Part shown: piece by piece, positions 22,779-33,264 of the stretch
How the letters are laid out: each line of letters starts with the position of its first letter
How positions within the stretch are numbered: position 1 is the stretch's first letter
Source: Trichoderma breve
Taxonomy: Eukaryota; Ascomycota; Sordariomycetes; Hypocreales; Hypocreaceae
Length of the DNA stretch: 64,000 nucleotides
Direction: 5' to 3'
NCBI RefSeq assembly: GCF_028502605.1
Contig: NC_079233.1
Coordinates: forward strand, 4,092,001-4,156,000
Translations under genes and position numbers: made by a program
Notes under the pieces: generated by a model
Told to the model about the DNA's origin: nothing
The model's database searches: none
Seen by the model: the letters and a program-made list of their open reading frames with translations, nothing else

Positions 22779-23380
22779 ATGCCAATGCCACCTTTTATTC
22801 CTGGTTACCTCCAGAGAGAGATTTCGAAGCATCGCAATCTGGCTCCGGAAACGACGAATTCCCTTCTTCCAGAATTAGATGAGCCGCTTTCCGGGTCGGA
22901 AGACACCGCCTTTGCGATATTTTTCTTGGCGTATTCATCGCTTTCTTCATGGCTATAATCATTTGGGATTTGAAGACTAAATTCGGGCCCGGATGGGCCC
23001 GCCGATTTGGCAGCATCTGCTCCAGCAAAGGGCGAAACGCATTCACCAAGATCAAGAACTTTGCGAAGCGACGGGAGAGGACCCCAGACCCAGACGACGA
23101 CAGCGATGGTACTACCGTGCCTACCGGACCTTTAGCGACGAATCATGTTGGAAAAGACTCCGGACCGTTGTCGGACGTTGAACTTGGTGTTATGATTACG
23201 CCGTTTGAGGTGCCGTTTACGGAGGGTACGAGTTCCGGCGAGGAAGCGTGTGGGATAAAGTGCGAGACGAATTGTTACCGGACATTTGATCAAGACGCCG
23301 ACGGGGGCTCTGGAGTTGACAGGCCGGAAAGATTGGAGAGATTGGAGGGTTCACCGACAGCCGACGGGGTGATTGTTTGA
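22779..23380 (+). CDS. One-TM hypothetical protein needing a -1 frame change
   Basis: Two overlapping frames look like one gene. Frame A starts at ATG 22779 and reads through a polar N-terminus (MPMPPFIPGYLQ.. SGSEDTAFAIF) to a stop shortly after 22949. Frame B is open from about 22890, reads a TM segment (IFLGVFIAFFMAIIIW) and a 130-aa polar cytoplasm-like tail ending at 23380. The join would be at the five-T run 22920-22924; no intron fits in the ~60-bp overlap. If read as one chain the product is about 200 aa with one TM. If translation starts only at ATG 22949, the 143-aa product keeps just the end of the TM. A sequencing error, a recent frameshift, or true -1 recoding are all possible. 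Family not recognised. Confidence 0.45.
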
Positions 23381-25062
23381 CCAGAGATGGATGGCTTAGA
23401 GTGTGGAGATTTCGGAGCTTGTTTTTGGTGGTTTTGGATGGAGCAAAAAGGACACATAAACGATGGAGACACCAAATTGGGATTGCGATTTTCTAGGATT
23501 TTTCCTTTGTTTGGGTGTTAATGGGTAGTATTACGGAAAATAAAGGAGTTGGGGCGCAACAGAACTGGTAGATAGTCCTCGTTTGAATGGGATTTGAAGA
23601 TGGTTCCGACGAAGTGCGACCGGCCGCTGCGATAACACTTGCATACATCAATCACATGCGTGATGACACCCCATGCACGAAGGGTAACATGGGGCACGAG
23701 CGAACTAATATATTGCAACGGAACATCGCCATCGGCTCGTCGGGGAACTGAATTGAATTGTGTGCGACGAGACGAGGGCCCGGCGACCGACGACCCGAAG
23801 GCACTCCGACAGCCGGGGAGTGGAGGGATTTGAGATGAGGCTAATGTAAGTCGAGATGCATCTTGGCAGGGCGGTTGAAAGTTGATGCTGCTGATTTACG
23901 GAGGCATTACATCAGTTAGCCGAGTAAATGTAATGAATTCAAACATGGACCGAAATCATCAGATTAGTAACATCTCGACATACTCGACACTCAACATCAA
24001 TGACAGCAGCAATCAATCAACATCCATGCCCAGTCTTAAGGTCATCCAGGTGTTCAAAAAATCCCCAAGATAAGGCCCCGGCAAAAGCAGGGCTGAGTGG
24101 GAACAACCTGGAAGCACTAGAAGGGGGGCTCCAGCGGTCAACAATAGCGCTATGCAGCCCCTAATGAGGGGACCCTGAACAGCCCAATCAGCGACATTCC
24201 AGCCCCCCCAAAGGAGCTCGAAAGTGAAAGCCGAGGGTCCGTTCCCTGGAGCTGTCTTACGTACAACGAGTGGCGATCTGACAAGATTGATTGCTCTGGG
24301 ACGTCAAACAAGTGCTCAGGTGACGACACGCCGGTAATCGTCGGCCTTTTTTGTAGTACCTAGTGATGATATTTGATCCATTAACTCGGACTGTCGCTCT
24401 CCCTTTTGCATTTGCCCTTATCCGTCTGTTTCGACTAGATACGAGCACTATCCGAAAGTACCTTCAACTAAACCATCTGCACGTACTTCGCATAATCTTT
24501 CCTCCTCTCTCTTCAATTTATTTACTCCTCCTTCATCTCCTCCTCCTTCGCCTCCTCCTCCAACTTCAGCTTCGACTTCAGCGTCTTCTTCCACTGTTCA
24601 TCTCGCATCCCGTATCCCGCATTGATTGCATCTTCACTGCTCCCTCCAACCACCAAATCCGCACAGCATCACCGCCGCCACCAACACACCTCTTCGGTCC
24701 GGCCCGTCGCCAGCATTGCTCACCTCAAACTTCTCTTCATCTATCAATCTATCCGACTAGACGCCATTTGCTTACCTCGTCCGAATCTCGCCCGAGTAAG
24801 CAGCCTCCTGTCATCCATCTACTGCACTCGCATCAAACATACGGAGCAACGTCAGCAGTAGCAGCATCAGCACCTTTAAAGCCATTGTCACTGCTACTCG
24901 CGTTCTCGCTTCCGCTTCCCCCGTTTTCTCGTCCATCTACCTCCCCTTTTTCGGCTCTACATCAACAAAGGATCCAGATTGCCTCGCTGTGATGCGTCTG
25001 TCTGCTGCTCAATCAACATAACCAAATCTACCTCAATCCCCTCTCTCCATCACCGCGCCGCC
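23381..25062. other. Intergenic and long leader of the sulfite oxidase gene
   Basis: 1.7 kb. 24480-25062 is strongly pyrimidine-rich (CTCCTCCTTCGCCTCCTCC-type runs) and is the likely promoter/5' leader of the sulfite oxidase gene. Open frames there (e.g. 24363-24992) are Leu/Ser/Pro-biased products of that CT-richness. No gene supported. Confidence 0.5.
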
Positions 25063-27042
25063 ATGGCCTCTAGAACGCCGACATGCTTTGCGCGGCAGCT
25101 GCATCAAGCCGCCCGGCCCCGGAATCTTCTCTCACGACAAGCTTCGCCCAAGATTCAGAGTCGTGCTTTTACAAGGCCAACAGCTGCCAGACACAGCCCC
25201 GAAGCAATCAAGGCCAAGACGCCTTCTCCCCACCAAATTTCCCCGCGAGCTGCCGCTTTGCTGGCTAGCATAAGCCTGTTGTCATTTGGCTATGCCCTTT
25301 ATCGGACACCGCCAGCTGCTTTTGATGCCGCTGCGGCTCTGCACTCTGAAGATGAAGGATACAGCCAAACGGTCCTTCGCGATGACCGCGATCCGAATCT
25401 GCCCCGGTTTCGCGTGTCCGAGATCCGCAAGCACGACGCCAAGTCAGCGCATCCCTGGGTCACCCACGGCGACAAGGTCTACGACATCACCGAGTGGATT
25501 TCGGCTCACCCCGGTGGCCAGGTCATTCTACGAGCCGCCGGTGGCTCAATCGAGCCCTACTGGAACATCTTCACCATCCACAAGAACCAATACGTCTACG
25601 ACATCCTCAATCAGTACCTCATTGGCTACATTCACCAGTCTGATTTGGTTGACGGCAAGCCCGCCCAGGAGACAATCGAAGACCCCTTTGCCGACGACCC
25701 GATGAGACACCCTGATCTCATTACACGGACGCTCAAGCCTCGCAACGCCGAAACCCCTGAACAGGCTCTCAGCGCCCAATTCATTACTCCCAATGAGCTG
25801 TTCTACGTTCGCAATCACATGTGGGTGCCCAAGCTCACCGCGGATGAGGCCGAGGCGCACGTCCTGACCGTAGAGTTGCCCGACGGCACTACCAAAGAGT
25901 ACACCTTGCGCGATCTCAAGACCAAGTTTGCCGAGAAGAAAATCACGGCTGTGCTGCAGTGCTCTGGAAACCGTCGAAGCCACATGAGCCGAGGGTCTGA
26001 CCGCGCAACCAACGGATTGCAGTGGGAGGCTGGTGCAATTTCCAATGCCACGTGGGAGGGTGTTTTGCTAGCTGACATCCTCGCTGATGCCGGCTTTGAC
26101 GCTGCCACTGTGAGAGACGGCACCAGCGAGGCGCAGCATGTGCAGTTTTCCGGCATGGAGGCATACGGCTCGTCCATTCCCATCAAAAAGGCCGTGGATC
26201 CTCAGGGCGACGTCTTATTGGCATATGGTATGAATGGCAAACCTTTACCGCGGGATCACGGCTACCCATTACGATCAATCGTGCCCGGACACGTCGCCGC
26301 CCGGTCAGTCAAGTGGCTCAGTCATGTCACTCTCAGCGATGAAGAGAGCCCTAGCCAATGGCAGCGCAAGGACTACAAGTGTTTCGGCCCCAATCAGACA
26401 AAGGTCGACTGGGAAAAAGCTCCCGCTATCCAGGAGATGCCCGTCCAGAGTGCCATCACCGGTGTCAAGCTGGGCGAGTGGACGGCGCAGAACCAATCGG
26501 CGCCAAGCAGCTCAGATGGACCTGCGAAAGAAGTTGCCCTCAACGGGTATGCCTATTCTGGGGGCGGACGATCAGTCATCCGCGTCGATGTCTCGCTTGA
26601 CGATGGAAAGACCTGGTCGCAAGCCAATCTGTTGCCAGACCAAGAGCCAAAATATGACGGCAAGTCTTGGAGCTGGAAGCGATGGACGTTTAACGGCGCG
26701 GTGCCCTTGGAAGCATTTAAAACTCCTGAAGACGGGAATGCCGGCCACGAAACCGATGAGGACAAGAACACCATTAGAAGAGGCACTGCGAGACGGCCTG
26801 CCAACGAGAGCACCCAGAGCGCCAAAAGCAACAGGAGATGTACTAACGTTGCTATTAAAGCAACAGACGAGGTTTACAACACGCAGCCCGAGAGTCATGC
26901 TGCGACGTGGAATTTCCGGGGGAACCTCGCCACTGCCTGGCATCGCGTGCAAGTCTGCACCGACTGCTCTCCCAACGCCATTGTTTTGAAGAACAAGAAG
27001 AATTCTGATGAGAAGAAATCATCATCGCATGAGAAGTCATGA
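25063..27042 (+). CDS. Sulfite oxidase, mitochondrial
   Basis: Single exon, 659 aa; the start at 25063 (context GCCGCCATGG) is preferred over an in-frame Met 28 codons upstream because it opens with an Arg-rich, acid-poor mitochondrial presequence. A TM or sorting segment lies at about 62-80. A cytochrome b5 domain (about 113-195) carries the heme motif HPGG (149-152). The molybdenum-cofactor domain has the cysteine ligand C300 in VLQCSGNRRSHM and SIVPGHVAARSVKWL. The C-terminal dimerisation domain follows (ALNGYAYSGGGR, SWKRW, WNFRGNLATAWHRV). The enzyme oxidises sulfite to sulfate in the intermembrane space and passes electrons via heme to cytochrome c. Unusual parts are a hydrophilic insert of about 50 residues inside the dimer domain and a Lys/Ser/Glu-rich tail. 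Confidence 0.95.
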   Translation: MASRTPTCFARQLHQAARPRNLLSRQASPKIQSRAFTRPTAARHSPEAIKAKTPSPHQISPRAAALLASISLLSFGYALYRTPPAAFDAAAALHSEDEGYSQTVLRDDRDPNLPRFRVSEIRKHDAKSAHPWVTHGDKVYDITEWISAHPGGQVILRAAGGSIEPYWNIFTIHKNQYVYDILNQYLIGYIHQSDLVDGKPAQETIEDPFADDPMRHPDLITRTLKPRNAETPEQALSAQFITPNELFYVRNHMWVPKLTADEAEAHVLTVELPDGTTKEYTLRDLKTKFAEKKITAVLQCSGNRRSHMSRGSDRATNGLQWEAGAISNATWEGVLLADILADAGFDAATVRDGTSEAQHVQFSGMEAYGSSIPIKKAVDPQGDVLLAYGMNGKPLPRDHGYPLRSIVPGHVAARSVKWLSHVTLSDEESPSQWQRKDYKCFGPNQTKVDWEKAPAIQEMPVQSAITGVKLGEWTAQNQSAPSSSDGPAKEVALNGYAYSGGGRSVIRVDVSLDDGKTWSQANLLPDQEPKYDGKSWSWKRWTFNGAVPLEAFKTPEDGNAGHETDEDKNTIRRGTARRPANESTQSAKSNRRCTNVAIKATDEVYNTQPESHAATWNFRGNLATAWHRVQVCTDCSPNAIVLKNKKNSDEKKSSSHEKS

Positions 27043-27600
27043 TAGGGTTGCATGGCATATGGATACTAGAACTGGGCTCTTTTTTCTTTTCTTCCTTATT
27101 TTCTTTATAGTCTGGGAGCGTGCGTTCTCTTATGACAATACGTGGAACGGTTTAGCATACATAGCATATCATTTTTTGGTAGAGAGACGGGACTGGAGTT
27201 GGATAGCATCTTCTGTATATACCCCTTAAAGCAGGTCAAGACTAATGGATTATGACTTTGAGAACTATCATCTACGCCAAGATGTTAATAGTGCATTTTC
27301 CGTGTCGATTCCCAAAATTTGATGATATGTTAAATAAAGATGCTGCAACGGTTAAGTTCAAAATCGGAGCCTTTTATTTGAGAAGAATGCAACAGATACG
27401 CTGTGGGAACTTGTAAATTTTTTCTTTATATATTTTACAGCATTGCACGCCTCTCCTTGCCGTCCTTTTTAAAAAAGACTTGTTCCAAGTAGGCAGCCAA
27501 GCCAGGTGCCTCCCGTTCTAATCCGTATACTGATACAAATCTGCACCAAGTCACAGCCATTCCACCCAGAACCCATTGCCTCCTCTACATTTACCATCCC
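27043..27600. other. Convergent intergenic spacer
   Basis: 558 bp, AT-rich, between the stops of sulfite oxidase and Rpn2. T-rich tracts near 27075-27110 and 27415-27440 fit 3' ends. Nothing else seen. Confidence 0.5.
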
Positions 27601-30600
27601 TTACTCCTCCTCATCCTCTCCATCGGAAAAGTAGTCAAACGCGTTGGGCACAGTGGCCTCTTCGTCTCCCTCGCCATCCTCATCCACCGCTGTAAGCACT
27701 CCGGCGGCTGCTGCTGCGCCCGAGCCAATGTCAGCGCCTCCGGGAGTCTGAGGGTCGACGAGGCCAAAGGGAGATCGTCCCTGGCTGCGCAGCAGCTGCT
27801 CCATGACGGGGTTGACGCCAGAGAGACCTCTACCGGAATCTGAGATGCCCTCGAGGATGGATGGGCCTCCCGCAGAGCGACCGCCTCTACCAAGGGTCTG
27901 TCCAGCCACAGGGGCACGCTCAGTAGTAACCTTCTTCAACTTCTCCTCCAGAAGGGCTTTGGCTTCATCAGGCTGAGTGTCGTCAAGCAGAAGAGGGCCA
28001 CCGGTTGGCTAAAGAAAAACAAAGTTAGCGTATGTGATACTATTAGCAATCGAATGGGAGGAATTTACCTTCTTGACTGGCTTGTATCGGCCGGCTGGGA
28101 AGCTGATGTACTTGAGCTGGCCAGGCAGGACTCTGCTCATGTTCTCCAACTCGTATCCGACCTTTTCCTTCTCGGGCTTCTTCTTGGAGTCGGTAGAAGC
28201 TGCCTCCTTATCGTCAGACTCCTTCTTGTCCTTGCCCTCCTCCTTGACCTTGTCATCGTCCACTTCCATCTTGTCTCCGCTCTTTACGGGGGCACTATCA
28301 ATGTCCATGCTTTCGTGACGCTGAGCCCGCTCCTTTTTCTGAGCTCTTCTCTTGGCCTGAGCTGTGGTCGACAGGATGGCCGTCGCAATAAGAGCCGGGC
28401 CCTCCTCGGTCTTAATCTCTTGCTCGGGGGGATAATCAAAGAGGCTCTGGCGGGTGGCGCAGTGGAACTTGAAGTCTGGCATCTCCAGGTCGTGGTCCAG
28501 GCCGATGATAGAAGTGGGCGAGAAGCTCAGGGACAGGAAGTGGGTAAAGGGGAACCAGTACCAGTATTGGGTGAAGACTGCCATACCGACAATGCCAGCC
28601 ATGTTGAGGTTGCCGGTCTGAGTCTGCAGACCGATGGTGCAGTTGCGGCCGCCTGCATCAATGATACCCAGAGCAAGGGCGGCACCAAACTTGGTCATGG
28701 CATCCTCGTGGCGATCACCAACCACCTTCTTGAGCGTCTTTCGAATGGAAGCCACCTTGGGGTTCATAACCTCGTTCTGTTGAACCATAATCATGGCCAG
28801 GGAAATGAGGGCACCCTGTCGAACAAAGTCGGTGGGATCCTTCATCATGGGCTCGAGGAGATCGATGGCCTCGTCAAGGCCAGTACCGGCACAAGAGATA
28901 CCCAGCGCCATGGCGGAACCATATCGGACGTGAGGGTTGTAGGACTCGGACAGCAGCTCGACCATGCGGGGAACGCTGCCGGGCTTACGGAAGAGGATGA
29001 AACCCAAGCTCATGACGGCAATTCGGCGAACGTCGTCGTTGACATCGCTGACGGCAGTGTGAAGCAGCTTGCGGATAGCCTTGTTGCTGCCTGTGCCGCA
29101 GTAGGCCAAGGCAACGGTCATGATACCACCATATCGCAGAGTGGGATCCGGGTCATTGAGCAGGCCCTCAATCAACACGTCAGCGCCTTCCTGGCGACCG
29201 TACATGATCAGCGCCATGCCGATAGCGACACCGCGGACAATCTTCTCGTGAGTTGTCTCGTGAGCATAGGTGATCATGTCCTCGAGAGCCTTGACGTTTC
29301 CAGTGCCAAGCATGATGAGACCCATGGCCAATCCAACTGCCTCACCATTGAGGGCAGAGTCTTGGAAGAGGACCTCCTTGAGCTTCTCGAAGATTTCGCT
29401 GTCGCCGGTACCCATACCGGCAATACCCAAGCCCAGAGCGCCACCGTGCTGAACAACCTCCTCTTCAGCCTGGCCAAATTGCATCTTGAGGTATTCCAGA
29501 GCACCGGCACCGTGGTTGGCGTGAATGAGGCCGTAGGCATACAGAGCTCCTCCCTGGCTAAAGATGGAACCATTGCTAAGACCACCTTGCTTGGGCAGAT
29601 ATGGCTCAAGAAGCTTTCGTGACTGAGACAGGTTGCCACGGTGGATGACACCGAGGGCAGCGGTGGCGGTGAACTTGGACCAGTTGACTGCCTTTCCGAG
29701 CCACTCGAGGTTGTCCCGGAAGAACTTGTCGTTTGTTGTGCCCTGGTTCATGAAGGCGTTGCAAAAGGTGACGGCAGTGTGGAAGATGGAGTTGCGGCCC
29801 TCAAGGCTATCTCGGACCTTGTTGAGGATGCTCAGATCAGTGTGGTTATTGCGGTAGAGGAATTCGAGGTTGAGACGAATAGTCTTGGAGCCGTCGAGGA
29901 TGGATCGGATGTTGCGGTAGACCTTGGCCACGTCTTCCGGGAGCTCATCTTCGGGCGCAGCCTGCTGGTTCTCTAGCAGCGACTCGCTCTCTTCGGCCTT
30001 GTCGCCGCTCTCGGCCTCTTCCTTCTTTGGCGGTTCTCCTGAAGGGAGAGAAGACAGGACCTTGCCCAGGAATTCTTGGGTGCCATTGTCATACAGATCA
30101 AAGGCGATCTGGTATGCGTTGGCAATAGCGGTACGATCGCCCTTGTCAACGAGACTGCGCAGCATGCGAGAAGCCTCCTCGTCGGTGTTGAGGTAGACGA
30201 CACATCTCGCAATGGCAAAGTAGTCGGGGTTCGGAATTTCGCTTAGAAGATCGAGAATCAACCGCAGAATCTCAGTGCGGAAGGCCCTCTCTTGGACGAT
30301 GTCCATGCAGATGCCCAGTATGTATTCCATCAGCTCCTCGGCGGGCCCTGGCTGTCCCTCTGGCCCCTTGACCTTGGATAGCTTCTCATCCTCGCTGGCA
30401 CGCTTGATGACTCTCCTGAGGATGTCGAGATTCTTGGCCTCGACGGCGATACCGACCACTTGCCTGTACCGGCCTTGTTTCAAGCAGCTCTCAAACAGGC
30501 GATCAATGATCCTCTGCAGAGAGGCTTCAGCTGCGTTGTTGGGCAGCTGGGTGATGGAGCCCGAGCGACCTTGCTTTGTCACAGGCTGGAAAGTGGCATC

Positions 30601-31194
30601 TAGTATGGTATTGTCGATGGAGGCGCGGGAAAGTAGAGACTTGGGTGGCAGGGTGGTGTGAGAGAAGGGAGTCGTGGGGGACATGACGGCGCCTTCGGTT
30701 GAGCTGGCAAAGGTTGTGGACAGCTCAGGCAGGTCGGAGGGTTTAGCAGCCTTGGGAACGGCATGCTTGGCCGAGGTGGCGGCAATGTACTGGTCCACGC
30801 ATTTGGAGATGATGGTCTCCTCGAACTCGCCGGGGGCATCGATCTTGAACAGGTCCCCCGCAGCCAGGGCGAAGACCATGCTGTCATTGTAGGCCTGCAA
30901 ATGGTAGTAGACCTTGGCAAGCACAAGGGCAGCCAGCTGGCGTTCGGAGAAGGACTCGTCCTCGTAGAGGGCCTCGCTACAATCACACACAAGGTTAGTT
31001 GGGGTCGGGGACGATGGGTGCTACTGTCGAGATAAGCGCAGGAACAAGACATACATCTGGCTCAAGCTGCCGGCGACCTCGGTCCAGACGGTGTCGATGT
31101 CGTCGTTGAGCGTCTGCAGGGCGAAGACTCGGAGCTCGGGCTCCTCGTCGGCCAGGAAGGCGAGCACGCCTGTTGCCGACACCAAGCCAGGCAT
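27601..31194 (-). CDS. RPN2: 26S proteasome regulatory subunit Rpn2
   Basis: Three exons, 31194-31055, 30976-28069 and 28008-27601, give 1151 aa in frame. The N-terminus (MPGLVSATGVLAFLADEEPELRVFALQTLN) is the Rpn2 start with helical repeats. The middle carries the proteasome/cyclosome (PC) repeats: GLIHANHGAGALEYL, GALGLGIAGMGTGD, GVAIGMALIMYGRQEGAD, RYGGIMTVALAYCGTG, RYGSAMALGISCAGTG and GAALALGIIDAGGRN. A Lys/Glu-rich insert at about 870-975 and an acidic end (FSDGEDEEE) follow. Rpn2 is a base subunit of the 19S particle that scaffolds Rpn10/Rpn13 and contacts the lid, in nucleus and cytosol. It shares a 2.1-kb divergent intergenic region with the cap triphosphatase gene. Confidence 0.97.
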
Positions 31195-33264
31195 ATTGGG
31201 AGCTTTTCAAGAGCTGGATCGAGGGGCGAGTTCGGCGTGGAAGGGAAGAGAATGCGAGGAATGCGATGGCGTTTAGAGGGCAGCAGAAGGCGATGTATGC
31301 ATGCCCAGAGTAACAATTAGATGAAGAGAATAAGAACGAAATGGAGGAGCTTCAGCAGAGCTGCGCAGAGCAATGCAGAGCCGGTGGTTTGAGTTGGTGA
31401 ATAAGCAGCTGGTTGACGGATGATGCTTGTCTTTGGCTGTGGACAAACAAGGTCCATGTCCACGTCAGGCACAGCTCTGCCTGCCGCCTTGTAACTTCGG
31501 GGTTAAGGTGGGGTCAGGGAGCGGCAGCTGATTCGACGACAAAATAAACAAGACATGCAGCGGATTGTGTAATTGTGTCTCAACTGTTATCGTTCGTGTG
31601 TATGTACGTGATGCAGCATTTATTACAGGGAGAAGACTTGACGGTATTAATCAGGAATAGAATTTATGTAGCAGAAAACAGATATCAATGGTATTTTACA
31701 AACAACTTCATTCTTCTTTGAGCTTCTGTCACTTATAACACACTGCACGTACAGGTACCTACTAATTCTGTCACTGACGCTGTGCTCCGCATGAGTCGAT
31801 TATGTAATACGCACTCTGCCAGTAATAAGCCCCCAGACAATGACCCAACTGCATTAGTCCTCGTTGTAGTAATTTCGCCACGTGACATCAAGCACCTCTC
31901 TCTGGTCAGGCTGCAAAAACCGAAGCGCAAGAGGAAAAAGGCAAATCAGGCTACCAAGGGCTAGGCCGCAAGCAGACTAGCGGGGTCGAGGTTTTTCATG
32001 CAATTTGAGACAGAAGGCTGAGCCAGCCAGTCGCCAGAGGGCTGGGCATGCAGGAGACGGACTAGTGCAAAGCACAAGGCTAGCAATGGCGCAACTCAAC
32101 ACGGGACGATAAGCGCTGCTGTGCACGGGGGGGGAATTACGAACCTGTGGATGTACTCTCTGATAGGTTGGTACAAAGCAAACAACGACAGTGGGGGAGG
32201 AATAACAAGTACAAATAGGTAGTACACAGCAGGGAGAAGACATGGTGGTGGTGGTGATGATGCTGGATGATGTGCTATAAAGTTAAGAGGTGGAAAAGCA
32301 GAGGGCAAGCAGAGGTACAAGCAAAGACGCGTGCGGCTGATGCTACGTCGGGGTACCTGTGCTTCTGTTCTGCTCCACACTGCTGCCCGAATTGAGCGGC
32401 AGGCCCTCAGGTTTCGGATGCATGGCAAATCAGTAGACGGGCCATAATGCAAGGAGGGACAAGGAGAGCTGCACGCGAGAGACAGACATGGAAAGCAAAA
32501 AAAAACCATTAAAAGGGCCCTTGGAGACCGACCCAGTCTGGTCTGGTCTGGGCCGCTGAGTGCGAATTATTGCGAATTGCATTGCATGTGCGTGCTTCTA
32601 CTTCTGTTTCTGGTGGTGACTCAAAAGCAATTCAACTCGAGTGACCTAGAAACTAACTAACAGTTGAGCCCAGCCCAGCGCTCAGACGCCACTGGCCATC
32701 GTCGCTGGATAGCGCCTGGTTGCGCCTACTTTAGAGGGCCATCACGGAAGAAAAAAAAGTGTCCTAGGCGCATCCATCCAGATACCCATCCCTGCGCGAA
32801 CCGTCCGTGATACCTCAATCCACCAACCCCATAGCCATAGCGGCCGCAACTGCCGAGTCCCCTCGTCGACGCGCATCTGCCCATTGTTCTGTCTCTGTCT
32901 CTGTCCAGATCCAGAACCAACAGCCCGGCCGAGCTTGTTGCGCGCCTTGGCCTTGTCCTTGCCTTGTCCTTGTTCACTCTCCCCCCACCAAGGAAACGCA
33001 TCGCGACGCCTCAGCCTCTTCAGCCTCGAACCCTCGTCATCCCGTGCAAGCTCGAGAAATGTCCGTTTGCGACTCGGACGGCCCTGCATCCTTTGCGCCC
33101 TCGACTGCCATCTAAAAATCCCCGGCGCCGACGAATCCTTGCCGTCGCTCCTCCAGGCGCACGAGAGCGCGGCTCTGGATGCTGGACAATTGAGCCCACC
33201 GTCCAGTCCCATCCATCGTCTCGCGCAAAAAGACACACGACCGTGTGACAAAGGCCCAGCAGCC
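31195..33264. other. Divergent promoter region (Rpn2 / RNA triphosphatase)
   Basis: 2.1 kb between divergent starts. An in-frame open stretch extends the triphosphatase frame upstream to 32884, but it is Leu/Pro/Arg-biased leader sequence and I do not include it. No recognisable proteasome-type activator box was found by eye. No additional gene. Confidence 0.5.

Noticed and set aside
24363..24992. 209-codon Leu/Pro-rich open frame upstream of sulfite oxidase
   Set aside because: Product of the pyrimidine-rich leader; long Leu runs from CTC/CTT repeats.
28054..29622. 522-codon open frame antisense to Rpn2
   Set aside because: It mirrors the codon bias of the Rpn2 exon on the other strand (the PC-repeat part) and has no recognisable domain.
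32884..33264. 127-codon in-frame N-terminal extension of the RNA triphosphatase
   Set aside because: Leader-like Leu/Pro/Arg/Cys composition with no conserved look; MDLRSVLN at 33265 is the better start.
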